Assembly: GCF_051912845.1 (NCBI RefSeq)
Contig: NZ_JBNCBU010000001.1
Span: 930,001 to 994,000 of the forward strand
Source: Tsuneonella sediminis
GTDB lineage: Bacteria > Pseudomonadota > Alphaproteobacteria > Sphingomonadales > Sphingomonadaceae
Length of the DNA stretch: 64,000 nucleotides
Direction of reading: 5' to 3'
Under the pieces are notes generated by a model. That model was not told where the DNA came from, ran no database searches, and was given only the letters and a program-made list of their open reading frames with translations. The translations under genes and the position numbers were made by a program. Position 1 is the stretch's first letter; every line of letters begins with the position of its first letter. This document shows positions 40,729-48,863 of the stretch, piece by piece.

Positions 40729-41139
40729 TCAATTGGCCTGCGTCATTGCGGCCGCGTCCATCCATATAACTTCCCAGATGTGACCGTCAGGATCAGCGAA
40801 GCTGCGGCCATACATGAAGCCATGGTCTTGCCTGGGATTAACATCCGCTCGTCCTCCATGGGAACCGGCCGCATCGACCATGGCATCGACGGCTTCCTTA
40901 TCTTCGACGGAAAGCGCCAGCATCACTTCGCACTGATTGGGAGGGCAAAGCGGTCGATCGGTATGTGCGGCCCATTTCTGATGAGTTAGCAGCATCACCG
41001 AGATGGAGCCGGACCAAACCATGCAACAGGCAGTCTCGTCGCTGAAGTCCGAATTCTTCTCGAATCCAGCCGCTTCATAGAAGCGTTCCGCGGCGGAAAG
41101 ATCGGCGACAGGCAGGTTGATGAAGATGGACTTGGTCAT
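40729..41139 (-). CDS. VOC family glyoxalase/bleomycin resistance-like protein
   Basis: A 136-residue single VOC-domain protein. It starts TKSIFINLPVADLSAAERFY, has EAAGFEKNSDFSDETACCMV, and ends with the metal-ligand-bearing FADPDGHIWEVIWMD. This group includes lactoylglutathione lyase-like proteins of unproven activity. It lies alone between the ATP12 operon and the Mla lipoprotein gene in a patch of lower GC content, which hints at acquisition or decay of neighbours. Substrate unknown. Confidence 0.88.
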   Translation of the reverse strand: MTKSIFINLPVADLSAAERFYEAAGFEKNSDFSDETACCMVWSGSISVMLLTHQKWAAHTDRPLCPPNQCEVMLALSVEDKEAVDAMVDAAGSHGGRADVNPRQDHGFMYGRSFADPDGHIWEVIWMDAAAMTQAN

Positions 41140-41410
41140 GATCGGAATCTCGCTTTAGCTGGCAATCGAACCTCCGTTGCGGCCGGGCAATGAATGATAC
41201 CTAAACGCAGCAGACAGCAGGAAGATCAGTGTGATCTGCGTTCACTTCGGGGCAGCAGGCGCGCGCAACCAGCCTTGAGGCTGGATTTGGCCGGACCCTC
41301 GCCTGAATTGTCGGCAAACAGGATCGACAGCAAACAGACTGATTGGGAGCCCAAGCGCTCCGAAAGCCGTCACACCAACAGTCTGCCCCTGCGGGAAACT
41401 GCAGGGCGGC
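41140..41410. other. Intergenic region without a supported gene
   Basis: A 271-base gap between the VOC gene and the end of the Mla lipoprotein gene. Short open frames exist but have no start context or family look. CCCTGC (41387-41392) and GCAGGG (41401-41406) form a small hairpin just past the lipoprotein stop, without a T tract. Confidence 0.4.
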
Positions 41411-41995
41411 TCACCCCACCCAGTCGGCGACCTGGCCCGCGACTTCGTTCGCGGCCTGGTTGAGCGCCGTGCCGACCGGACCGGATTCGGCGGCAACGCC
41501 GGGGACGGTGGCGGAGAAGCGCCGTGTCATCACCTGCGTTCCGTTGACGTCGCGGACCGCGTCGAAGGTCACCACCACGCTCGAGGTGCGCGCATCGTAG
41601 CCGAAGTCGACCAGCGTGCCGCGCAGCTGGTTCTTGGGGGTCAGCGCCGGGTCGTCGTAATCGATGACGAGGCGTCCGGTCTTCGCGCGGATCGTCTCGC
41701 CCAGGAGCTTGCGGAACAGCCGCGTGGGCCGGTCGGCCCAGACCGCATCCTTGAGGTAGGCGATGCGCGTGTCGTCGATCTGCACGGGCACGCGGGTGAC
41801 CGAGAGACGCGCGGGCGCGTCGGGCTCGTTGACCTGGATCGCCTGCGCGATGTCGCCGCTGATTGTCGTGCCCGCCGCGACGCTGGCGGTCGGGGTCAGG
41901 CCGAGCAGGTTGTCGGGTGCCTTGCCGCCGAGGCTGATGCAGCCCGCGAGCATCAGGGCAAGGGCCGAGGCCAGGGCGATGCGGGTGGTCTTCAT
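41411..41995 (-). CDS. ABC-type transport auxiliary lipoprotein (MlaD-system partner)
   Basis: A 194-residue lipoprotein: a signal sequence with lipobox LAGC (cysteine near residue 19), then the ABC_trans_aux-type domain seen after MCE proteins. Supporting segments are PARLSVTRVPVQIDDTRIAY, WADRPTRLFRKLLGETIRA and GYDARTSSVVVTFDAVRDV. These lipoproteins resemble YmbA (PqiC) and probably sit at the outer membrane in contact with the MCE assembly. The ATG at 41995 begins the signal; an upstream ATG at 42007 is possible. It is the fourth gene of an mlaE-F-D-lipoprotein operon. Confidence 0.88.
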   Translation of the reverse strand: MKTTRIALASALALMLAGCISLGGKAPDNLLGLTPTASVAAGTTISGDIAQAIQVNEPDAPARLSVTRVPVQIDDTRIAYLKDAVWADRPTRLFRKLLGETIRAKTGRLVIDYDDPALTPKNQLRGTLVDFGYDARTSSVVVTFDAVRDVNGTQVMTRRFSATVPGVAAESGPVGTALNQAANEVAGQVADWVG

Positions 41996-42018
41996 CGGCG
42001 GTCTCATTTCGGCTTCGG

Positions 42019-42984
42019 TCACTTTGGCTTGTAGTCGGGCAGCTTCTGGCCGCCGATCAGGCCGCCGGCACCCTGGCTGTTGATCTTCTCGGTCACCTCG
42101 CGGAGCGCGCGGCTGGTCTCGCGCAGGTCGCGGATCGTGGCCTCGGCCGCGGGCAGCGTGCTTTCCGACAGCGTGCGCGCGGCGGGCCGGGCATCCTCGA
42201 GCGTGGCCGACAGCGACTTGGCGGCGCTGTCTGCGGATCTCAGCGTGGTGCGCATCTGGGCGGCGAGGCTCTGCCCTTCGGTGTTGAGCAGGTTGTCGGC
42301 CGAGCCCATGACCTTCTCGAAGCTGTCGAGCGCCTGGCTCGCCTCGCCCAAGGTGACCTGCAGCTCGACGAGCGTGCGCTGGACCTGCGGGGTCGCCTGC
42401 GCGAGGTCGGCGGTCATGCGGTTGGTGTTGGCAAGTATGCCCTCGATCGACTGCTGGTTCTTGTCCGACAGCGTCTGCGTCAGCCGTTCGGTCAGCGTGG
42501 CCAGCCGTTCGAGCAGGAGCGGGGCATTGGCGAGCAGTTCGCCCAGCCCGCCGGGCTTGGTCGGGATCACCGGAACGCCTTCGGGGCAGGCGGTCTTGCC
42601 CACGCCTTCGCCCGTGCAGGTCAGCGGGGGCGCACCGCGCCGCGCGCCGTCGAGCATGATCGTCGACACCCCGGTGAACGAGCCCTGGATCGTCGCCGTG
42701 GTCCCGACCAGGATCGGCGTGCTTTCGTCCACCTTCACCCGCACGCGGACGAATTCGGGGTCCTTGTTCCACAGCTGGATCTCGGTCACCTGGCCGGACG
42801 GAACGCCCGAGAAGCTGACCTGCGATCCCTTGGCAAGGCCCGCGACCGACTGCTTGAAGAAGATGTCGTATTCGTTCTGGACGCCCTTGTTCAGCCCGGC
42901 AAGCCAGACCACCGCGCCGGCGATAAGCGCGAGCAGGACCAGCGTGACCGCCCCCACCCAGACATGATTGGCCCTGGTCTCCAT
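42019..42984 (-). CDS. mlaD: MCE-domain protein of the Mla phospholipid transporter
   Basis: A 321-residue MCE protein. A single N-terminal helix (NHVWVGAVTLVLLALIAGAV) anchors it to the inner membrane, and the MCE domain covers about 35-125 (GLAKGSQVSFSGVPSGQVTE). A long alpha-helical coiled region with many threonines, serines and leucines follows, probably forming the channel. This is longer than E. coli MlaD and closer to the alphaproteobacterial/TGD2 type. It probably carries phospholipids between membranes with MlaE and MlaF, encoded just upstream. Confidence 0.93.
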   Translation of the reverse strand: METRANHVWVGAVTLVLLALIAGAVVWLAGLNKGVQNEYDIFFKQSVAGLAKGSQVSFSGVPSGQVTEIQLWNKDPEFVRVRVKVDESTPILVGTTATIQGSFTGVSTIMLDGARRGAPPLTCTGEGVGKTACPEGVPVIPTKPGGLGELLANAPLLLERLATLTERLTQTLSDKNQQSIEGILANTNRMTADLAQATPQVQRTLVELQVTLGEASQALDSFEKVMGSADNLLNTEGQSLAAQMRTTLRSADSAAKSLSATLEDARPAARTLSESTLPAAEATIRDLRETSRALREVTEKINSQGAGGLIGGQKLPDYKPK

Positions 42985-42993
42985 CCGCGTGCG

Positions 42994-43947
42994 CTATGCC
43001 TTCTTACCGTCCAGCTTGTCCAACGCTTTGATTGCGTTGACGGCCACCGGCTTGTCCATGTGGCGCCGCAGCTCGTCGAGCGCCTGCGCGGTAAGCGCCG
43101 CGCGCCCGCGTGGCCCGTTGAAGTATTCCTGGATCCACGGGTGGTCGAGCTTCATGAGGTTCGGCACCGTATCGACCGCGATGACCTTGCGGTCCGCAAT
43201 CACCGCCACCCGGTCGCAGATCTCGTGCAATGTATCGAGATCGTGGGTGATGAGGAACACGGTGAGCCCGAGCGTATCCTGCAACTCGCGCGTGAGGCGG
43301 TCGAACGCGGCCGCGCCGATCGGGTCGAGGCCCGCGGTCGGCTCGTCGAGAAACAGCAGTTCGGGATCGAGCGCCAGCGCGCGGGCCAGCCCGGCGCGCT
43401 TCTTCATGCCGCCCGAGAGCTCGCTCGGATACTTGGCGACCGCTTCCTCTGGCAGGCCCGACAGCATCACCTTGTAGCGCGCGATCTCGTGCATCAGGCC
43501 CGGGTCGATATCGGGGTAGAACTGCTTCAGGGGCACCTCGACGTTCTCGCCCACCGTCAGGGTGGAGAACAGCGCCCCGCCCTGGAACAGGACGCCCCAG
43601 CGGTTGCGCACGCCGAGCACCTCGTCCGGCTCGCCATCGGTGATCGAGCGGCCGAACACGTCGATGTGTCCCTCGTCGGGCACCTGCAACCCGATGATCG
43701 AGCGCATCAGGACCGACTTGCCGGTCCCCGATCCGCCGACCACGCCGAGAATCTCGCCCCGCCGGACCTTCAGCGAGAGATCCTCGTGGATCACATGCTC
43801 GCCGAAGCTGTTCTTGAGCCCCTCGACGACGATCGGGTAATCCCCCCGGAAACGCTCGTGCGGGCGATTGACGTCCGGATCGCCATAGGCCTCGATCGCC
43901 TCGGCGACCTGCGGATCGTCCGCCAGGCTATCCTCCTCGCCCGCCAT
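42994..43947 (-). CDS. mlaF: ABC transporter ATPase of the Mla phospholipid transporter
   Basis: A 317-residue ABC ATPase. Walker A is VVGGSGTGKSVLMRS, the signature LSGGMKKRAGLARA, Walker B LLFLDEPTAGLDP, and the H-loop histidine is in FLITHDLD. An N-terminal extension of about 35 residues and a C-terminal tail of about 45 residues (LDHPWIQEYFNGPRG) are typical of MlaF. Its ATG at 43947 overlaps the mlaE stop by one base. It powers phospholipid movement by the MlaE permease. Confidence 0.95.
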   Translation of the reverse strand: MAGEEDSLADDPQVAEAIEAYGDPDVNRPHERFRGDYPIVVEGLKNSFGEHVIHEDLSLKVRRGEILGVVGGSGTGKSVLMRSIIGLQVPDEGHIDVFGRSITDGEPDEVLGVRNRWGVLFQGGALFSTLTVGENVEVPLKQFYPDIDPGLMHEIARYKVMLSGLPEEAVAKYPSELSGGMKKRAGLARALALDPELLFLDEPTAGLDPIGAAAFDRLTRELQDTLGLTVFLITHDLDTLHEICDRVAVIADRKVIAVDTVPNLMKLDHPWIQEYFNGPRGRAALTAQALDELRRHMDKPVAVNAIKALDKLDGKKA

Positions 43948-45068
43948 CACGCCCACCCGACGTTGGTGAAGAAGACCGCGAAGAAGGCGTCGAGCACGAT
44001 CACGGTGAAGATCGCGAAGACCACCGCGTTGGTGGTCTTGAGGCCGACCTCCTCCGAGTTGCCCTGGACCTTCATGCCCTGGTAGCAGCCGGTCATGCCG
44101 ACGATCAGCCCGAATACCGGCGCCTTCACGAGGCCGACCCACAGGTCGTAGATCGGCACCACGTCCTTGATCCGGCTAAGGAAGGAAAAGAACGGGATGC
44201 CGAGCTGGATGTCGCCGATCACCGCACCGCCGATGATCGCGACGACCGAGGAATAGAACCCCAGCAGGATCATCATGAACGTGACCGCGAGCACGCGCGG
44301 AACGACCAGCGCCTCCATCGGCGAAATGCCGATCGTGCGCATGGCGTCGACCTCCTCGGTCAGCTTCATCGTGCCGATCTGCGCGGCAAACGCGCTGCCC
44401 GAACGGCCGGCCACCATGATCGCGGTCATCAGCACGCCCAGTTCGCGCAGGGTGATCCGCCCCACCAGGTTCACGGTCAGCGTCTCTGCGCCGAACTGGG
44501 CCAGCTGGACCGCCCCCTGCTGCGCAATGACGATGCCGATAAGGAAGCTCATCAGCCCGATGATCCCGAGCGCCGAGACGCCGACGAGTTCCATCTGGCG
44601 CACGAACGCCTTGATGCGGAACCGGCGCGGATGGCGAATGATCGCGCCGACCGCGAGAATGAATTGCCCCACGAAGGCGATCGCCCCGGCGGTCCCGCGC
44701 TGCGCGGCGGCCACCCGCTCGCCGGTGGCCTCGAAGACGCGGGTGAACACGGGTGGCCGCTCGGGCGTCACCTCGCCCCCCTCGACCGTCTTGTCGAGCG
44801 CCTCGATCAGCCGCGTCGCGCGATCGCTTGCCCCGACGATCTCGCCGCCTGTCGACCGCTTCAGCCCGAGCGCGACCCATGCCCCCACGGTGTCGATTTC
44901 GGTGACCTGCGACAGGTCGATCTCGGAAAGCGGCTCGTCGATTGCGCGCAGGTCCTGGTCGACAGGCCCGATCGTCGAGACGAGATATTCGCCGGACAGG
45001 ACCAGCCGGCGTCCGCCGCCCGGGCCGTCCCCACCGTCTTCGATCGCGTAGTTCGCCCCTTCGCTCAT
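43947..45068 (-). CDS. mlaE: Mla permease with N-terminal STAS-like domain (MlaE-MlaB fusion type)
   Basis: A 373-residue permease. Residues about 20-110 form a STAS-like domain (IDLSQVTEIDTVGAWVALGL), where E. coli has the separate MlaB protein. The MlaE permease follows from about 115, with five to six helices and the conserved AGRSGSAFAAQIGTMKLTEE and EVDAMRTIGISPMEALVVPR. It heads the operon on the minus strand and is divergent from valS. The substrate, from the family, is phospholipid, usually in the retrograde direction. Confidence 0.94.
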   Translation of the reverse strand: MSEGANYAIEDGGDGPGGGRRLVLSGEYLVSTIGPVDQDLRAIDEPLSEIDLSQVTEIDTVGAWVALGLKRSTGGEIVGASDRATRLIEALDKTVEGGEVTPERPPVFTRVFEATGERVAAAQRGTAGAIAFVGQFILAVGAIIRHPRRFRIKAFVRQMELVGVSALGIIGLMSFLIGIVIAQQGAVQLAQFGAETLTVNLVGRITLRELGVLMTAIMVAGRSGSAFAAQIGTMKLTEEVDAMRTIGISPMEALVVPRVLAVTFMMILLGFYSSVVAIIGGAVIGDIQLGIPFFSFLSRIKDVVPIYDLWVGLVKAPVFGLIVGMTGCYQGMKVQGNSEEVGLKTTNAVVFAIFTVIVLDAFFAVFFTNVGWA

Positions 45069-45164
45069 GCCCCTCGCCTATGCGGGGAAAATCGCCGCGC
45101 GACAAGCGGATGCGTCAACCGCTGTTGCACGTGCGAAATCGCGCTGGCATGGCGCCAACCCGAA

Positions 45165-47945
45165 ATGACCCAGGAACTCGACAAGACATTCGATCCCGCC
45201 GCTATCGAGGCGCGCTGGTACGACCATTGGGAAACGAACGGGCTGTTCAGGCCCGAGCGCCCCGGCGCGCAGCCCTTCACGATCGTCAACCCGCCGCCCA
45301 ACGTGACGGGGAGCCTGCACATCGGCCACGCGCTCGACAACACGCTGCAGGACGTCGTGGTGCGGTACGAGCGGATGCGGGGCAAGGACGCGCTGTGGGT
45401 CGTCGGCACCGATCATGCCGGTATCGCAACGCAGATGGTGGTCGAGCGCAACCTCGCGAGCCAGGGCGTCAAGCGCACCGACATGCCGCGCGAGGCGTTC
45501 GTCGACCACGTGTGGGAATGGAAGGCGCAGTCGGGCGGCACGATCACCCAACAGCTCCGGCGCCTCGGCTGCTCGATGGACTGGAGCCGCGAGCAGTTCA
45601 CGATGGACCCGCACTTCACCCGCGCCGTGGTGAAGGTGTTCGTCGACCTCTACGACCAGGGTCTGCTCTACCGCGACAAGCGGCTGGTGAACTGGGACCC
45701 GGCCTTGAAGACCGCGATCTCCGACCTCGAGGTCGAGGCCCGCGAGGTCCAGGGCCACATGTGGCACTTCAAGTATCCGCTCGCGGGCGGCGAGACCTAC
45801 ACCTACGTCGAGCGCGATGCCGAGGGGAACGTCACGCTCGAGGAGGAGCGCGACTACATCGCCATCGCCACGACCCGGCCCGAGACCATGCTGGGCGACG
45901 GCGCGGTGGCCGTCCACCCGTCGGACGCGCGCTACGCGCCGATCGTGGGCAAGCTGTGCGAGATCCCGGTGGGCCCGAAGGAGCACCGCCGGCAGATCCC
46001 GATCATCACCGACGACTATCCCGACCCCGAATTCGGTTCCGGCGCGGTCAAGATCACCGGCGCGCACGACGAGAACGACTACGGGGTCGCGCAGCGGAAC
46101 GGCATCCCGATGTACCGGCTGATGGACGAGGTCGCCGCGATGCGGAGCGACGGCGCGCCCTACCAGCAAGCCGCGGCGCGCGCGCGCGAGATCGCGCAAG
46201 GCGCACCGTTCACGCCGGGCGAGGTCGACGCGCTCAACCTCGTGCCCGACGAATACCGCGGGCTCAACCGCTACGAGGCGCGCGAGCGGGTGGTCGCCGA
46301 TATCGACGCCGAGGGCCTGATGCTGGGCGTCGAGGACAAGGTCATCATGCAGCCATTCGGCGACCGCGGCGGCGTGGTGATCGAGCCGATGCTGACCGAC
46401 CAGTGGTACGTCGACGCCAAGACGCTGGCGCAAGGCCCGATCGAGGCGGTGAAGGACGGCCGGATCGAGATCGTCCCGAAGACCTGGGAAAAGACCTTCT
46501 TCAACTGGATGGAGAACATCCAGCCGTGGTGCGTCAGCCGCCAGCTGTGGTGGGGCCACCGGATTCCGGCATGGTACGACGAGGCCGGCAACGTCTACGT
46601 GGCCGAGACCGAGGAGGCCGCGCAGGCGCAGGCCGGCGACGGCGTCGCGCTGACCCGCGACGAGGATGTGCTCGACACATGGTTCTCCAGTGCGCTGTGG
46701 CCTTTCGCTACGCTCGGCTGGCCCGAGCAGACCGACCTGCTCGAACGCCACTATCCCAACGACCTGCTGATCAGCGGCTTCGACATCCTGTTCTTCTGGG
46801 ATGCGCGGATGGCGATGCAGGGGATGCATTTTCTGGGGCGGGCACCGTGGAAGCGCCTCTACCTCCACGGGCTGGTGCGCGCGGCGGACGGGGCCAAGAT
46901 GTCCAAGTCCAAGGGCAACGTGGTTGATCCGCTGATCCTGATCGACAAGTTCGGCGCCGACGCGCTGCGCTTCTTCATGTGCGCGATGGAAAGCCAGGGC
47001 CGCGACGTGAAGATGGACGAGGGCCGGGTCGAGGGATACCGCAACTTCGCCACCAAGCTGTGGAACGCGACCCGCTTCTGCCAGGCCAACGGCATCGGCG
47101 CGAGCGCGACCATCCACGCGCCGGAGGCCACGCATGCGGTCAACCGGTGGATCGTGGGCGAGGTCGTCGAGACCCTGGCGCAGATCGACAAGGCGATGGG
47201 CGACCTGCGCTTCGACGCGGCCGCCAACGCGATCTACCACTTTGCGTGGGACACTTTCTGCGACTGGTATCTCGAGCTCATCAAGGGGCAGCTCGACGAC
47301 GAGACCAGGGCGGTCGCCGGCTGGGTCCTCGACCAGATCCTCGTCATGCTGCACCCGTTCATGCCGTTCATCACCGAGGAGCTGTGGCACGCGCAGGCAC
47401 GGCATCAGGGGGACGAACGGCCCTACGAGCTGATCGTCGCGAAATGGCCCGAGCCGGATGCGGCCACCGATGCGGCCGCGAAGGCCGAAATCGAGTGGCT
47501 GATCGACCTCACCCGCTCGCTGCGCACGGCGAAGAACGAGCTCGGCCTCGCCCCTGGCGCACGGCTCGAGGCGTGGCTCACCGCCCCCTCCGACACCGCG
47601 AGCAAGGTGCTGGCCGGCAACTCGGCGGCGATCGAGCGGGTTGCCCGCCTTTCGGCCGTCCACACGTCCCCCGCGCCTGGCGGCGCGGCGATGCAGGTCG
47701 GCGCAGGCAGCGACGCGCTGGTCATCCCGCTCGAAGGGCTGATCGACATCGAGGCCGAAAAGGCACGGCTGACGAAAGCGCTCGCAGCCGCCGAGAAGGA
47801 AGCCGCCGCGCTGGCCGGACGGCTGTCGAACGCCGCCTTCGTCGAGCGCGCGAAGCCCGAGGCCGTCACCAAGGCGCGCGCCGACCACGCCCAGCACTCC
47901 GCCGAGGCGGACCGGCTGCGCTCGGCACTCGAAAGGCTCGGCTGA
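45165..47945 (+). CDS. valS: Valyl-tRNA synthetase
   Basis: A 926-residue class I synthetase. The HIGH motif is in NVTGSLHIGHALDNTLQ (52-55) and KMSKSKGNVVDP begins near 579. The CP1 editing domain (about 190-370) includes TTRPETMLGDGAVAVHPSD. The C-terminal coiled coil, which binds tRNA, is LEGLIDIEAEKARLTKALAA and onward. The ATG at 45165 gives MTQELDKTFDPAAIEARWY, a standard ValS start. It is divergent from mlaE with a 96-base gap. Confidence 0.98.
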   Translation: MTQELDKTFDPAAIEARWYDHWETNGLFRPERPGAQPFTIVNPPPNVTGSLHIGHALDNTLQDVVVRYERMRGKDALWVVGTDHAGIATQMVVERNLASQGVKRTDMPREAFVDHVWEWKAQSGGTITQQLRRLGCSMDWSREQFTMDPHFTRAVVKVFVDLYDQGLLYRDKRLVNWDPALKTAISDLEVEAREVQGHMWHFKYPLAGGETYTYVERDAEGNVTLEEERDYIAIATTRPETMLGDGAVAVHPSDARYAPIVGKLCEIPVGPKEHRRQIPIITDDYPDPEFGSGAVKITGAHDENDYGVAQRNGIPMYRLMDEVAAMRSDGAPYQQAAARAREIAQGAPFTPGEVDALNLVPDEYRGLNRYEARERVVADIDAEGLMLGVEDKVIMQPFGDRGGVVIEPMLTDQWYVDAKTLAQGPIEAVKDGRIEIVPKTWEKTFFNWMENIQPWCVSRQLWWGHRIPAWYDEAGNVYVAETEEAAQAQAGDGVALTRDEDVLDTWFSSALWPFATLGWPEQTDLLERHYPNDLLISGFDILFFWDARMAMQGMHFLGRAPWKRLYLHGLVRAADGAKMSKSKGNVVDPLILIDKFGADALRFFMCAMESQGRDVKMDEGRVEGYRNFATKLWNATRFCQANGIGASATIHAPEATHAVNRWIVGEVVETLAQIDKAMGDLRFDAAANAIYHFAWDTFCDWYLELIKGQLDDETRAVAGWVLDQILVMLHPFMPFITEELWHAQARHQGDERPYELIVAKWPEPDAATDAAAKAEIEWLIDLTRSLRTAKNELGLAPGARLEAWLTAPSDTASKVLAGNSAAIERVARLSAVHTSPAPGGAAMQVGAGSDALVIPLEGLIDIEAEKARLTKALAAAEKEAAALAGRLSNAAFVERAKPEAVTKARADHAQHSAEADRLRSALERLG

Positions 47946-48119
47946 CGGGGCGGGCGCGTTTTCCTACACGCGCGGAATGTGGCAAGGCGCGCGGATGACC
48001 TCCCCCCGTCACCCTCTCCTGCGCCTCCTGAATGGCACGCGCGCATACACCCGCTTTTTTGCGGCAGGACAGTGTGACAGGTGTGACACGGACCGCACCG
48101 GCGCGTCAGGCGCGCGGCG
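47946..48119. other. Intergenic region with a tandem nine-base repeat upstream of queE
   Basis: The 174-base gap holds no gene. GTGTGACAG (48072-48080) and GTGTGACAC (48081-48089) are adjacent direct repeats about 30 bases before queE and could bind a regulator. CCGC and GCGG flank a T6 loop just before them. No preQ1 riboswitch is evident. Confidence 0.4.
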
Positions 48120-48854
48120 ATGAACCTGATTCTTGCCACCGACGACACTGGAGGCCCGGAGATCTTCGCCTCGCTGCAGGGCGAAGGTCCATCGGCGGGA
48201 AAGCCGTGCTCGTTCATCCGCCTGTCGCGGTGCAACCTTGCCTGCGTGTGGTGCGATACGGCCTACACCTGGCATTTCTCGGAAGACGAGCGGCCACACC
48301 GGGGCGGCCGTACATTCGACCGCAAGGCGAACCAGGTTTCGCTGACCCCGCTCGAGGCCGCCCGCGCGATAGACCGGCTGCCGCCACGCCGCCTGGTCGT
48401 CACCGGCGGTGAACCGCTGCTTCAGGCCCCTGCGCTGGGCGAGATGGCATCGCTCCTGCCCGACCACGCGATCGAGGTGGAAACCAACGGCACGGTCGAG
48501 CCCGCGTCCCGTTTCGATGCGTTCGTCGAGCAGTATACGGTCAGCCCAAAGCTCGCGCACAGCGGCAACGCGGCCGCGCTCGCGCTGTTGCCCGAGCGGC
48601 TGGCCGCCTGGGCGGCCGATCCGCGCGCGGTGTTCAAGTTCGTGATCGCAGCTCCGGGCGACGTGACCCAGGTGCTGGCGCTCCAGGCAGGCTTCGGCAT
48701 CGAGCCCGGCCGCATCTTCCTCATGCCCGAGGGCACCCGCAGCGCGACGTTACGCGAGCGCGAGCAATGGCTCGCCCCGCTGTGCGTCGAGCATGGCTTT
48801 CGCCTGTCCGACCGGCTGCACATCCACCTCTACGGCGACACGCGCGGCACGTAA
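48120..48854 (+). CDS. queE: 7-carboxy-7-deazaguanine synthase
   Basis: A radical-SAM enzyme that forms the deazaguanine ring of queuosine precursors. The 244-residue product carries the cluster motif CNLACVWC (C38, C42, C45; CxxxCxxC), with ASLQGEGPSAGKPC before it, VVTGGEPLLQAP as the SAM-binding GGE motif, and IEVETNGTVEP. The C-terminal RLHIHLYGDTRGT is also conserved. It is shorter than many bacterial relatives at the ends only. It is convergent with the HerA-like gene, stops ten bases apart. No queC or queD is in this window. Confidence 0.93.
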   Translation: MNLILATDDTGGPEIFASLQGEGPSAGKPCSFIRLSRCNLACVWCDTAYTWHFSEDERPHRGGRTFDRKANQVSLTPLEAARAIDRLPPRRLVVTGGEPLLQAPALGEMASLLPDHAIEVETNGTVEPASRFDAFVEQYTVSPKLAHSGNAAALALLPERLAAWAADPRAVFKFVIAAPGDVTQVLALQAGFGIEPGRIFLMPEGTRSATLREREQWLAPLCVEHGFRLSDRLHIHLYGDTRGT

Positions 48855-48863
48855 GCCGGGTGT

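Noticed and set aside
41194..41463. Short plus-strand open frame after the VOC gene
   Set aside because: It overlaps the end of the Mla lipoprotein gene, has no ribosome site or hydrophobic or domain pattern, and looks random.
47946..48119. preQ1 riboswitch before queE
   Set aside because: No short preQ1 aptamer with its A-rich tail is visible; only direct repeats and a small hairpin.
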